64,000 nucleotides of DNA from the NCBI GenBank assembly GCA_001792895.1, contig MARA01000001.1:1302001-1366000 (forward strand). Direction: 5' to 3'. Under the pieces are notes generated by a model. The model searched no databases. It saw only the letters and a program-made list of their open reading frames with translations, and had not been told where the DNA came from. Source of the DNA: Lentinus brumalis. Taxonomy: Eukaryota; Basidiomycota; Agaricomycetes; Polyporales; Polyporaceae. Positions 46,943-58,097 of this stretch are shown here, in pieces; the stretch's first letter is position 1; each line of letters starts with the position of its first letter. Made by a program: the position numbers and the translations under genes.

Positions 46943-48512
46943 ATGCAAGCCGCCGATCACACTAGCCCTACAAGCAGCTGGCAACGAGAATGGCGGCGTG
47001 GCCAAGTCCGTGCGAGGCCTCGCACGAGACACAAGCACGCTATAAAGCATCAGTGCAGTTACTGCAACAAGAGCAGTGATTCAGCGCTGCCATGCTGCCC
47101 AATCTGCAAGTGAGCGGACGGCGCCGGCGCGCTACTACCGTTTGACTGACGATAGTGCTACTGCTGGCAGGTCGGTTCGCTACTGCAACAAGGAGTGCCA
47201 GAAGGCCGATTACGCCGCTCGCCACAAGCAAGACTGCGCGGAGTTCGCGGACCCGCCGTTCACGACGGACTTCCTCACCGTTCCGATCGAGAACCAGAAA
47301 TATCCTCGCAACCCCATAATCGGACAAGATCACGAAGAGGGCGTGGGCGTGTGGGTCTCCATACGCACGTCCCAGAACTGCGAGTGAGTGCCGTCTCGAA
47401 CACCTCGACTCACCACGTATGATTCAAGTTGACGGCGATCCACCCTCGCACACAGGCTGCAGCTGCTTGCGAACCCGAAGCGGTTCACGAAGGACTCCAA
47501 GGCGAAGCTGCCAGGCGACCCCGGGATCACGCGCGAAGACCTAGCCAAGTACAAGGCCCATGCGAGCAACCTGCTCACGCTGCAGGTGCTCGTCCAGAAC
47601 CGACGCAAGGACGGCGAGAAGGCCCTCGTCTTCGGCGCGCAGAGTCGCGTCATCAGCTACGGGAACACGATGGACGAGCTGATGAGGGGCAAGACGTCGG
47701 TCCTCGTGGAGAGCGTGACCGACTTCAAGATAGAACAGTGGGTGTCGACGTCTCGCGGTCTCCCTTGCCATCGCCGTGTGCTGAGCTCGTGTCTGTGTAC
47801 AGGGACACGTACGCGGTGATACCTGTGGCGCGGGATCCTTGGGACAAGAAACCTCGTCTCTTCGTCAAGAACTTCAATGGTACTGAGGTCCGTGGACGAT
47901 CAGTGCCCCGCCCACCACTTTGCGCTCACCTCCCGACTCCAGCTGCATGCGAACGATCCCCTGCCGCCGGCCGTGAAGAATGCGGACCGGGGCATCGTCG
48001 AGCTCGCGCAGGGCGAATATGTCATCCTCCAGATGCAGTACCGCGTCGGCGACGGGGTCACGATCGCCAAGGACATGCAAGCCCTGCATCTGCTGCAGGC
48101 GCTCACGATTCCCGTCGTCCAGCCGCTTCCGGAGTCGGCCCCGGAGGAGCGGCTGGCGCACTTGCTAGACGTCGAGTTCACGAGGGAGCAGAGGCAGGAA
48201 GACGCGGATCCGCTCGGGATACGCGTGGCGTTCGACCAGGATGTCATCCAGGAGTACTTCCGCGATTACGTCGAGCACGGCGAGCGCGCGTACATCGTCA
48301 GCCACTACGGGCCGAAAGGCCTGGAGCTGTGGGAGACGAGGGTGCAGGAGATGGAGCGGAAGGGGCGGGCGAAGCTGGAGGAGCTGATACAGGCCGGCGG
48401 GAATGTGCCGGGGCTGATCGCGTACATGCGCAGCGCGGGCATGAACGACGAGGCGTTTCTGCTGGAGAACGCCCTGCGCGACTCGGAGCAACGGATGCTT
48501 CTTCCATCGTGA
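46943..48512 (+). CDS. MYND-finger protein M6
   Basis: Intact member of 438 residues from exons 46943-47109, 47171-47383, 47456-47737, 47803-47887 and 47943-48512; closest relative in the window is M5. The finger is CSYCNKSSDSALPCCPIC then YCNKECQ and HKQDC. The middle block has QVLVQNRRKDGEKALVF. Exon 4 encodes the block DPWDKKPRLFVKNFNG. The C-terminal block has MQYRVGDGVT and FDQDVIQEYF, then SHYGPKG. The C-terminus after this forms an amphipathic helical stretch as in M5. It has no acidic tail, unlike M1/M2. Start chosen by alignment with M5; an upstream Met at 46841 is in frame. Confidence 0.8.
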
Positions 48513-49578
48513 AGGTTGGTGCTCTGATGCCAGGCTCATATATCTCTTTGGTATTCGATTTACACTGCAGCAGTTACATGGTACAGATATCTATATCAGC
48601 ATCAGCTAACATAGACTTGTAGTATATTATCCGGCACGCGTCGCTCGTGCAGCGCAACGTGTGGATTCTCGCCACTTCAGGTCGCATACCTAGACACCGT
48701 GCAGCTCTGCGGCACATCGTCACAACACCAACTCTAGAATCGCTGTTTGACATGTAAGCACCCCACACTTGGAACGTGCAAAGTCGTCAGCCTCTCGAGA
48801 AGGCACAGCTGACGGGACTTGCCTGCGGCCCCGAGGAATGAGGCTGTCGATCACATACCACTGTCTAAGTTTCACTGAAGGCCGAAGTTTGCGGATAGCT
48901 CGAGCGGTCACGTTGTCGTACAAGGTGGTCAAGTTACCGCATCGGCCGTACGAGTCTTCGTCTTCCGGTTAGACATGGCGGCGGCGAGTCCGATTGTTTG
49001 CGAGTTGGGAGTCCTGTAACCAGGTCTAGAACACGAAGCGGTTACGCGTTCTGATACTGAAGTACTCAGTACACTTCCTGAACTTCTTCTCGGCGTACTG
49101 TACAGACGCTTGTCATTCGGGATTGGTCAGGAGGGACTCACCACGGAGACGACTTGCCCTTTCTGAATGTTTGGACCGAGGCTGCCGCCGGCGACGGCGA
49201 AATTGCTTGGGGCGCGAGTTGCGAGCCATGACGCGCGACGAGCGAGTGCCGAGAGCAATCCCGGCAGACGGCGCGTAGCCGCTGCGCAAGGACGGAGCGG
49301 AGGACGAGACGGGGGCAGTGCTGCAGTCTGAATCGAAGGCGAACGAAGGCGGGGGACTGGTGGAGAACCCCGTCTGGAATTGCGGGCTGCCATATCGGGG
49401 GGCCTCGTGTGCGCGGGCGGCAGTCAGCCATGACGTCCCTATAAGGCGACGGTGCGAGGAGGAATTCGCACTGTGGTCAGGTCCCGACCATCAGCTCGCC
49501 CAGCTGCCCGACTCCTGTTCCCCGAGTCGACACCGGTCCGCTAGACGTCCAGTGTGCCCAGCAGCTTCGGCCAGCCCA
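48513..49578. other. intergenic, weak minus-strand frames
   Basis: Frames at 49127-49431 (minus) end at a good GTGAGT donor, but no continuing exon is recognisable. It includes the promoter of the next plus-strand gene. Confidence 0.4.
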
Positions 49579-50517
49579 ATGCCCACCCTTCCCTCCTCCT
49601 GCGTCCCCGTCGCTTCGCATGTTTCGGACCCGCTTTCCCCTTCAGACTACCTCGCCTCCGACGACCACAGCTCCGGGCCCACCCCAGATCCAGACACGGA
49701 TGATTGCGTCCTCATCCCCGCAGATGTCGGGAACGCAGTCTCTCAGGTAGGTTCCTCCTGCACCCCCGCGAAGCAGAGGACTCGCATTCAACAAATTCTC
49801 CAGCACTCCATCGAGAGCACCCCCCCGCAGCCCATAGTCAAGCCTCGCATCGAGCTTGATACCCTCATCCTCCACTCGCCCTCCTCCATCGTCGGCACGC
49901 CCTTCGACCCCTCCCCGCGCTTCGAGTATCCCTTCCCTGCGCCGGGATGCCCGCCCCAGCTTGGGAACGACTATGACCCCATGTACGCACAGGGCACCAT
50001 GTTCTCCTCCTCCTCTCACGCTGCCTATCCGTCCGTCCCGCCTCTCGCCGCGCCTGCGAACGTGCCCTCAGTGATCTACGGCGGTGCCATTCCGTCAAAG
50101 GTCAAGGTCGACGTCCGCGGCTTCTCTCCCACTCACATCAAGCTCAACCCCCGCGATCCTCCCGTCCCTCCACGCCTGGCAAAACGCAGGATGCACCGCA
50201 ACGGCGCCGTCGATCCGGCTGCCGCATCCAGCCCAGATGCACTCCTAGCCCGACCGCGGGGCGAGAGTCTGAGCGACCTGTCCGACAAGCTGGCGCAGCT
50301 CGCCGTAGAGCGGCCCGGGCTCGATGACAGCGCGGAATCAGGCAGGGCCATCCAGGTGCCGTGGTCGTCCGCGCAGAACGCCAAGTGGAAGCGGAACACC
50401 CTGACGCTGGGCGAGCCTTTGCGGCGATCGAGGACGCCTGACTTTGAGGCGTGCGGGTTCGGCGGGCACAGGGCGGGATCACCAGCACCGCGATCGGCGG
50501 CCCCGATCTCTCTATAG
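49579..50517 (+). CDS. Ser/Pro-rich orphan protein (312 aa)
   Basis: Uninterrupted frame. The start at 49579 (MPTLPSSCVPVASH) is chosen because upstream in-frame sequence (from 49318) is low-quality. It is rich in Ser/Pro/Ala with strong third-position C bias. Short conserved-looking motifs: RTRIQQILQHSIES, KVKVDVRGFSPTHIKLNPRD and NAKWKRNTLTLG, then a C-terminal RRSRTPDFEACGF. No signal peptide, TM segment or known domain. Probably a disordered regulatory protein. A long pyrimidine-rich region follows it. Confidence 0.6.
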   Translation: MPTLPSSCVPVASHVSDPLSPSDYLASDDHSSGPTPDPDTDDCVLIPADVGNAVSQVGSSCTPAKQRTRIQQILQHSIESTPPQPIVKPRIELDTLILHSPSSIVGTPFDPSPRFEYPFPAPGCPPQLGNDYDPMYAQGTMFSSSSHAAYPSVPPLAAPANVPSVIYGGAIPSKVKVDVRGFSPTHIKLNPRDPPVPPRLAKRRMHRNGAVDPAAASSPDALLARPRGESLSDLSDKLAQLAVERPGLDDSAESGRAIQVPWSSAQNAKWKRNTLTLGEPLRRSRTPDFEACGFGGHRAGSPAPRSAAPISL

Positions 50518-53486
50518 CCTCGCTCGGGTCCCCCTGAAGTTCGATCGCGCTGCCATCTCTCTCTTCTTCCCCTCCTCTTCCCTGCGCTACGCCACGCCTA
50601 CGACCGCCTTCCGGCTTGGGCATATACACGCATCCTCCGTTCGGCGCTCGCGGGCTGCTGGCCAGTCTGAGTCCAAAAGCAATGCATAGAGTGCGCGACC
50701 CGGTCCTCCTGTGCCCGCAGACATACACGGATGTCGGGTGCAGCGGTGCAGACCCCGGTTGTTGCCCAGTCCCCTCTTCCTCCTCCACCTTTCACCATCC
50801 ACCATCCATCAGCATCCCTCTCCCCCGGTATCAGTGGTTCCGCTTTCGTTGAATTTTTTTTGGTTTATGATGCACATTGCTATCTTTCCTTCCTTCGTGC
50901 TGTCGCCCTTCGATTCGATCTACGCATACACGATATTTGTTATGACATTAACGGTTTTGTTGTGTTCTTGGTCTCTCGTCCCCGGTCTGGTGTCTGTCAT
51001 ACTGTCCTCCTGTCTCTGTCTCTATTACCCTCCATGTGGTTCCCCTCCGTCATCGTCTCTAGTCTGCGTCCGCCCATGTATCCATTGCCCTTGCATACCC
51101 CTCTCCATCTCGTCGCGCATCATACATTTTGCCCCCGCTTCGGCTCGCTCTTTGTCACACATTCTCCTCCTTCACACCCCCGGCCCTCCCTCCCTCTCTT
51201 CCTGCCTCCCTGCCTCCACCCCCCTCACGACATGCCCCAGACTCCGCGCGCACACTTCGTGTTTGCATGCTCTCTCCCTCTCTCTCCCCTCGGTCTTGTG
51301 CTGTAACAGTGTACTCGTACGCGCTGCTCCCTCGGATGAACCGTACCGTATACACGTGGTCGTTCGGACGACTTGCAGTCTGGCAGAGTACAGAACGCTG
51401 CTGTAGCAAGTACTTAGTAATGCAGTAACATCTTGAAGACACTTTCTGCTGGTCCACGCTTCTGTGCTCTGCGTGCTCGTACATACAGGCCTATAGGGCT
51501 GCATCTTGGAACTCAGAACTGCGCACGGTCCAGATGAATCACACGCGCGAAGGTCGCACGCATCATGCATGATGTCGGCCTACGTACCTACTTACATACA
51601 TCTAGTACTGTGCTATGCTGCGACGTTGCTATGTGGACTAGCGCGACTTTTGTGGAGCCCGAACTGACCTTACCACTCCTCCTCTAAACCTAGACTCCAG
51701 AGCAAGGGACCATCGACATCACTCGAGCCTGCCCAACTCCCGAGCCAGGGCCGTATACTGTACGGGCGGTGGTTACATGTACTCGTAGAGGCGGCGCTGA
51801 CAGTGAGATTTAGTGACGTAGTCACCAAGGCTCGGCCGCCGGGAGTGTGCCGGCGGCCCCGGGTCTTGCCTATCATCCATACTTACAGTACTGTAAAACC
51901 CAAATGCGTGCGCGAGCTCGACGCGCTTGTATTCATGGCAGCGAATCGTGGTGCACGAGTTGTGGTTCACTGGTGAGATTCGCGCGAGTACAACGGTGGT
52001 CGATGGTGGTACGCGCGCCCGGCACGAAAGACACCCACGCGTGTCGATGCGGCGCAGGGGAGCGAGGTGTTCGGGGAGACATCGCGGTGACAGATACGGC
52101 TGATACACCAGCGGCTGCGCGCGCGAGCTTCGAGGAGGGCTTGAGCTTGTTAGACTTGGACGGACGGACGGATGGACGGGATCTGGGGTGGCTTCGGGCG
52201 CGGGGCCTTCGGCATGTGCTGTTAGATTCGGCCTTGTTCCGAGGAGGGTGGCCCGAGGACTTACTTCACTTACCGTTGGCAATCTGTGTTTCGACTCGGA
52301 AGTCTGCCCTGGTGAGTCGTGGCCATGGGGTGGGGCACACAAACTAGGGGAACACCGTAGCTCCCTCGAGAGTGCTGTCGCGTGCGCGTGAACGGTGGAA
52401 ACCTTGACGAACTTTCGCAGGTTCCAGGATGGATAAGTAGTTGCATGAGGGATCCCGGTCCTGTCGAAGGCTGGAGAGATTGGGACACGGGTAAGTAGAG
52501 GTCGCCAAACGCTAAGTATTCAGTAGTAGTCAAAGTTCCGAGTCGCGCCCTGTGTTATACACGGGGCCGCGACCAAGTTTGATGATACAAGGGAAAACTG
52601 ATCAGACGTACCAAGTGCACCTTAGGTTCTATTTCCTCGCCTCGAGTGCCCGTGCCTTCGTCGCTTGAAGCTCTTCTACTGACCGCTATCTGGTTCCAGT
52701 GCCAGGCTCCAGCCACTGCTCACTGGTGATCATCCAGACTGGGAGGGTTTGTTCAAGACTCGTGGGAGCATCAGCCGTTATAAAGGACGAGAAGGCGGAC
52801 ATATAGCATCGACACTGTGGGCGAGGCTGTCGTATGCAGAGACGACCTGAGACTCCGAAGAGCATGCCACGGCGCGACCGCGTGGGTCACAGTCATGTGA
52901 GTGTGACGTCACGCGTTATACATACTCGCCAGCAGCCGCCAGCTAAGCTCGTCTTCTTTCTCCGCTGTCCGCTTCACGTTCAGCGTGTCAGGCTCGTCAT
53001 TCTGTCTCGAGAAAGTGTACCTGCTTCTCATTAACCATGAGGTGTGCTGGGACAGTAAGTACTAGTGGCATTGGCAGGCTCGCACGGATACAACTTCTAG
53101 CCTAGTGTTCGGCACGCTGATCTGCCGCTTGGAACGCTACTAGCACACCTGGTCGCCTTGCGGTGCCTTCGAAGAGCTCTCCTGACGAGTGACACACAAT
53201 TGTGGACTTTTATTTGCCATCATTGTCATCTTCGACAAGGCCAGGTGAGTGATCAGGATTTTGACCCTTCCAGTTGAAGCATACCGACTACCTCTCGCCG
53301 AAATAATTCCTCTCCGGGCTGTCCACGTGTGTCAGACTTACGTGCCTAGCTGTGTTTGCCAACGCGACTGCTCTATGTGCCCAATGAGAAGACCTGACGT
53401 CGCATGCCGCAACGCCTTATCTGCTCCTCGTTGAAGTCTTTGATTCCCTCGCGATCCCCACTCCCTACTCCCCGCCTATCGACAGG
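50518..53486. other. long non-coding stretch, pyrimidine-rich at its start
   Basis: 50518-51310 is strongly CT-rich on the plus strand and probably contains the 3' UTR of the orphan gene. The rest (to the M7 start) has scattered frames on both strands with no recognisable protein. Confidence 0.5.
52904..52911 (+). promoter_or_regulatory. palindromic CRE-like site upstream of M7
   Basis: TGACGTCA, a perfect ATF/CREB-type palindrome, lies 576 bases before the M7 ATG, near GCGTGGGTCACAG, which resembles GCGTCGGTCACGAC before M1/M2. Function is inferred. Confidence 0.3.
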
Positions 53487-54922
53487 ATGAGCCAGTTACT
53501 GAGGATGAACACGACACGGAGGCCGATGATCTCACGGGAGCAACGACGCCAGCAGGAAGTTCTCCGACTACTGAGGCTCCACAAGCGCACTGTCAACTGC
53601 CAGTGCACCTACTGTGGGGCGACTGGTAACAATATGCGCAGATGCTCGCTCTGCAAGTGAGTGCTGTGGATTTTGCGACTCTACCGCTGTCGGGCTAACG
53701 ACCGCTAGATCGGTTCGCTACTGCGACGAGCGATGCCAAAGAGCCGATTACATCGCTCGCCACAGATCTGAGTGCACGAACTTCAAAGTCCCTCCCTTCA
53801 CCACGACATTCATGACACAACCAATCGGTAGCCTGAAGTATGCTCTTGCCACCGTGTTTGCCCGGGGATATCGTGACGGAGTTGGGTGTTGGATATCCAT
53901 CCGAGGCACGAGGAAGGCGAGGTAAAGGCGCGTCCTCGTCTCCGTGGGATCCGTCATGCTCACCGTCCTCGATCTGGTATAGTCTCGTGGGACTCGCCAG
54001 CTCTCTTTCTATGCGACAGAGCGAAGAAAGCGCCAGGTCCGATATATTGATGGCCGCTGCACTCGGTGGGCACCATGCGCACAAGGATGAACACGCGTCG
54101 TGGCATGGGCCTTGTCTGCTCACGGTGCAAGTGCTCCTGCAGAACCGTCGCAAGGACGGGCGGCCCGTCTTGGTCCTGGCGGCTCGGAGCCAGGCGATCA
54201 GCTCGCCGCACGAGTCGAGCATGCGGCTTCTCATGCAGAAACATCGTGAGTGTGACGCGCCCAGCACCTATGTAGATGACGATTGGTGAGCACGTCCATG
54301 ATTCCTTGCCACGGCGGGGAAGCATGCGGAACTCACGCGCATCTTGTGCACCGTTAGCCGGGAGCGTGCTAGCCTTCAAGTGGCTTCCAGCAACTGGGAC
54401 GGAAAGCCACGCATGTACATGGCCAATTTCGACGGTGCTGAAGTAGGTTCAGCCCTTTGCCCGTACTCCGTCCCGCAGCGACTCACTCTTGGCCTGTAGT
54501 ATTCACCCTGCCAGCCCAAGCCTTATCAGCACCCGCCACGTTCGGTGCTAGATGCAAACAGAGGCCTCGTGGTCCTCCATCCAGGCCAGTTCGCAGTCGT
54601 GCACTTCCAGTTCTGCGTCGGAGATGGATCCACTATCAAGACGGAGTGGCAGGCTCTGCGCTGTCTCGAGCGATTCCTCGTGCCCTGCGTCTCCCCATGG
54701 GATGGCCAGGATGCTGCGAGCTACGACGAAGACGCCACGGCGGCGCGCTTGCACGCCGTTCAATGCGCGATCGACGCACAAGCTGTGGAAGACTACTACC
54801 GGGACATCATAGGTGGCAACGAGGCCGCCTTCGTTGCTAGCCATCACAGCAACGCTCAGGCCACCGTGTGTTCGCGGGGATTAGGACGGGCAGCGAAGCA
54901 GGACAGACGACCGTGCGCGTGA
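53487..54922 (+). CDS. MYND-finger protein M7
   Basis: Most divergent intact member, 397 residues from exons 53487-53656, 53709-53921, 53983-54285, 54358-54442 and 54500-54922. It starts MSQLLRMNTTRRPMISRE. The finger is CTYCGATGNNMRRCSLC then YCDERCQ and HRSEC, with one residue fewer between Cys2 and Cys3. The middle block has QVLLQNRRKDGRPVLVL and exon 4 is again 85 nt. The C-terminal block has HFQFCVGDGSTI and DYYRDIIGGNEAAFVASHH, after which the chain ends sooner than in the other members. Separated from M6 by the orphan gene and a long empty stretch. Confidence 0.78.
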
Positions 54923-55619
54923 GCCCGGATTCGTGCAAGGCACTTAGTCGTCGGCGATCTGGATACGTTTCGGGAGACTCCCAGGAGATCTTGAGCTTGG
55001 ATTTCGTGACGAAGGTTGGACTTTTTGTCGCAGGACAGCTCCGAGGCTCGATGACATCGTACTCCAGTATCTTGTGTATTACATATGTTGGTGTGATCGA
55101 ATGTCATAGTGTGAGCAGTGAGCCTCCCGTTCCTCAGCCTTATAGAATGAGGCTAACGGCTTCTTTATGCAATAGCAATAAGACCTCTGATGGATGAGTT
55201 GCTCACGAACGGCGGTAGAATGACGTAGGCTCGTTGCCATGGTGGCTTTGCAAACATGACAGCTTCTTCTGCAGGCGTGGCGTCGCGGAACATGGTCTGA
55301 CCATCGCATTGCACGTGGGTAGTAGACGCATACTCAGCCCCATCGGCCCCTTTGCCAAGAGATCTCGAAGATGATGAAGGCGTTAGAAGGTGTTAGAGAG
55401 CTCACGAGGTTTCGTCATGGATATCGTCAGAACTTTCAACGCCTCAAGATTGGGCAAAGATCACGGGCATAAAGCACAATGCATTTTGAGGTGGTCGTAA
55501 ACAGAAGATAGGTTCCAAGCTTATATAACGGATCCGGAGGTCGACGTCATCATACAATCGCAGCACATCCCAGTATTCGGGTATCCCATCCGCTCGTGAT
55601 GCGTCTCCTGAGCATGTCC
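54923..55619. other. intergenic between convergent M7 and oxalate decarboxylase
   Basis: 3' flanks of two genes. No supported coding sequence. Confidence 0.45.
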
Positions 55620-58097
55620 TTAGGAAGAGTCTGACGGGCCGACGACGGTCTTCTTGGTCTTGCTGAGCGAAGCCAGCGTCGCATCGTCGAGGTCGAGGTG
55701 CGCCTTGACGAGCTCCGGAGGGGTTAGTGCGAGCCACTGCAGCATAGTAGGTGGTGTCAGCCACGAAGCGCGGAATCACAAGCGCAAACTTACCTGGGCC
55801 AAGCTGATGTCCTGGAAGCGGTCGGTGTTGAAGATCTCGAGGAAGTGCAGCGTCGTGTTGCCTGTGTTCTCCACGTAGTGTCCGAAGGACGCTGGCACAA
55901 AGCCGACATCCCCAGCCTGTGCAGTCACGGTGGCGATGGCGTCAAAGTCCGCAGTAGGCGTTATGGCATACAACAGCACGAGGCGGGATAAGGTGAGGTG
56001 GGGCGAGGACGCATACTCACCTGGTAATTGAATGTGCGGGCGTTGCTGCTCGAAGCGAAGAGCGTTACGCGGCCCTCGCCCGACCTGACAGTCAGATTCG
56101 GGAATGTCAGCTCACGCCGAACTTATCCCGAAGGATGAAGGCTCACAGGTAGTAGGTCCACTCGTCCTGGGTCGGGTGCCACTGCCATGGGGGTGAGCCG
56201 CTTTGCTGCGACAGTATGTTCAAAGAGTACTCACGTGGAGTTCACGAATCGCGCCCGGCTCGACAGTCACCTCAGCGACGGCGATCTCGGTGGAGACAGG
56301 GAACGTTGTCGAGTCCACAACCTTGACCGACCCGCCCTCCAGCCCAGTGGCTTTCATTTTCGAGAGCGGGAAGATGAACGGGCTGGGAACCTGGCCCTGA
56401 GGATCGGACACCGGCTTGTCATCGTCCGAGGGAGTCGCTATTGCCGGTCAGCACCCGTGCCAATGAAAACAAAGGAGAGTGACTCACCAGCAGGGAAGAT
56501 GTACAGCTGCTTCGACGGGATGTGGTCGAAGGCCGACATGTTCACCTTGAAGTTTTTCGCGAGTACCTCCTTTGGGACATGAGCGAGCCAGTCTGTGAGC
56601 TGCGTGACCACCCCGACGCCGCGCACACACGGGCAGGAGAGACGAGCGGATAGAAGGCCCTGACGTCAGCTCTGGGAGAACAGGGCAAAATTAGAGTGGG
56701 TTCGCACCAGGAACGTTGAATCTTCGCTGAATGCGCCGTCGTTGAACACCTGTGTCGGCACGTCAGCTATCTCTGGCGCGTGCTATACATAGGCAACGCG
56801 AGAAGCGCGAAGCGGGAGAGAAGAAGCGCACCAGGAGGAATTCCGCCCCGTCGGGGTCATCTGCGGTGGCCTGCAGCGAGTGCGGCACGCCGGCTGGGAA
56901 GTACCAGAGGTCGCCCGCGTGCTAGATGAGGGCAAGCCATATGGGTCAGAATGTGCGCGGAGGCTCGGATGCGTCGGAGAATTGTCTCACCGCGGTTCCG
57001 AGGAAGTTTTGCCCGTCGCTGTTTATAGCCGAGACTTGCACGGAGCCCTGTACCGTCTTGTGAGCATCCCCCGCACTGCAATGGTAGTATGCCGCCCGCA
57101 CTAGTGCAGAAGATCGGCGACCGACGAACCTTGGTGACATACGACCACTAGCAGCGCGTTGTCGGTCAGCTGCGCAGGGACGTGGTCATGGATTCATCTC
57201 TGCTCACCTCGACAGTCTTGTGCCAATGGAGCTCGCTGATTTTGTTATCGTCAGCTGGAATCCACGTGGGGCACTATGTGCAGAAGACGTACCGGACTGC
57301 TCCCACCTCGAGCCTCATGTTGACGCCGGCCATAGCTTTGTTTCTGCATCAGAACGCGACGCTCGCGGCACGTATCCATGAAGCAAACTCACACTTCGCG
57401 ATGGGCATCACGTCCACTGTCCGCCAGGGCGCAAAGTCAGCAGACGCTTCCTCCCGCAGTACAGTCTGAACTCACCGTTCTGCTGACGGGCCCATCCGCC
57501 GGTCTGCAGGCGATTGTGGCTGAGAGCAAAGGGCCACTTGGCATTCTGACTGTTGGCGGCGTGTTCGTCGTCAATACACACGTCAGAGAAGGTGAGTGGC
57601 GGATATGATACGCACACACTCCCTTGATCAGTGGTGGGTGGCGCCAGGAGATCAGGGTTCTGCAGAGCGATGGGAACGTTCTGAGGGCCCATGATGGACG
57701 CGCCGTACGTATCCCGGACACCCTGAGGGTCGGTGGTGGAATCCTCGTCCCACAGGACGTAGTTCGGGTCGTCGCTGGCGGGTGCCACGGTCTCCCAAGC
57801 GGGCGCAGCTGAGGACGTCGCGGAGGGGCTGCCGCTGCCGGTGCTGGCAACCGAGGTGCTGCTGCTCGAATGGTGAGCGGCACCAGAGATACCGCTGCCA
57901 GTGGATGTGACGGCCGACGCGGTGGAGGCCAGGACGGTGCTCGGCGTAGCACTGAACGCGCTCGACACCGCTGAACTAGCCGTGCTGAAGACAACGGTGC
58001 TAGAGGGATCCGCCGGGGCGCTGCTCGCCGGGGCTGGCGCAGCGTTCGTGTATCCAGCGAGGAGGACAGCGCAGAGGACAGCCTTGAAGGAGAGCAT
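55620..58097 (-). CDS. oxalate decarboxylase, secreted bicupin
   Basis: It converts oxalate to formate and CO2 using Mn, secreted to control oxalate and pH during wood decay. Signal peptide MLSFKAVLCAVLLAGYTNA, then a Ser/Ala/Thr-rich low-complexity linker of about 90 residues, then two cupins. Cupin 1: RLQTGGWARQQN, MAGVNMRLEVGAVR, RELHWHKTVE (metal ligands), WYFPAGVPHSLQA. Linker: DWLAHVPKEVLAKNF and KQLYIFPA. Cupin 2: [41 protein letters not shown], then EIFNTDRFQDISLAQWLALTP. About 14 exons, including an 18-nt exon (57130-57147, WSYVTK). The start at 58097 gives the signal peptide; an in-frame Met at 58154 is less likely. All metal-binding motifs are present. Confidence 0.93.

Noticed and set aside
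49127..49431. Minus-strand frames ending at a GTGAGT donor, partly resembling a mitochondrial presequence
   Set aside because: No following exon with recognisable content; compositional bias explains the open frames.
50711..51406. Plus-strand hydrophobic frame of 231 codons
   Set aside because: Lies in CT-rich sequence after a gene; the Leu/Ser/Pro content is a composition artefact of the 3' flank.
51773..52342. Minus-strand frame of 189 codons
   Set aside because: No domain, no codon-bias signal and no splice context; likely chance in GC-rich sequence.
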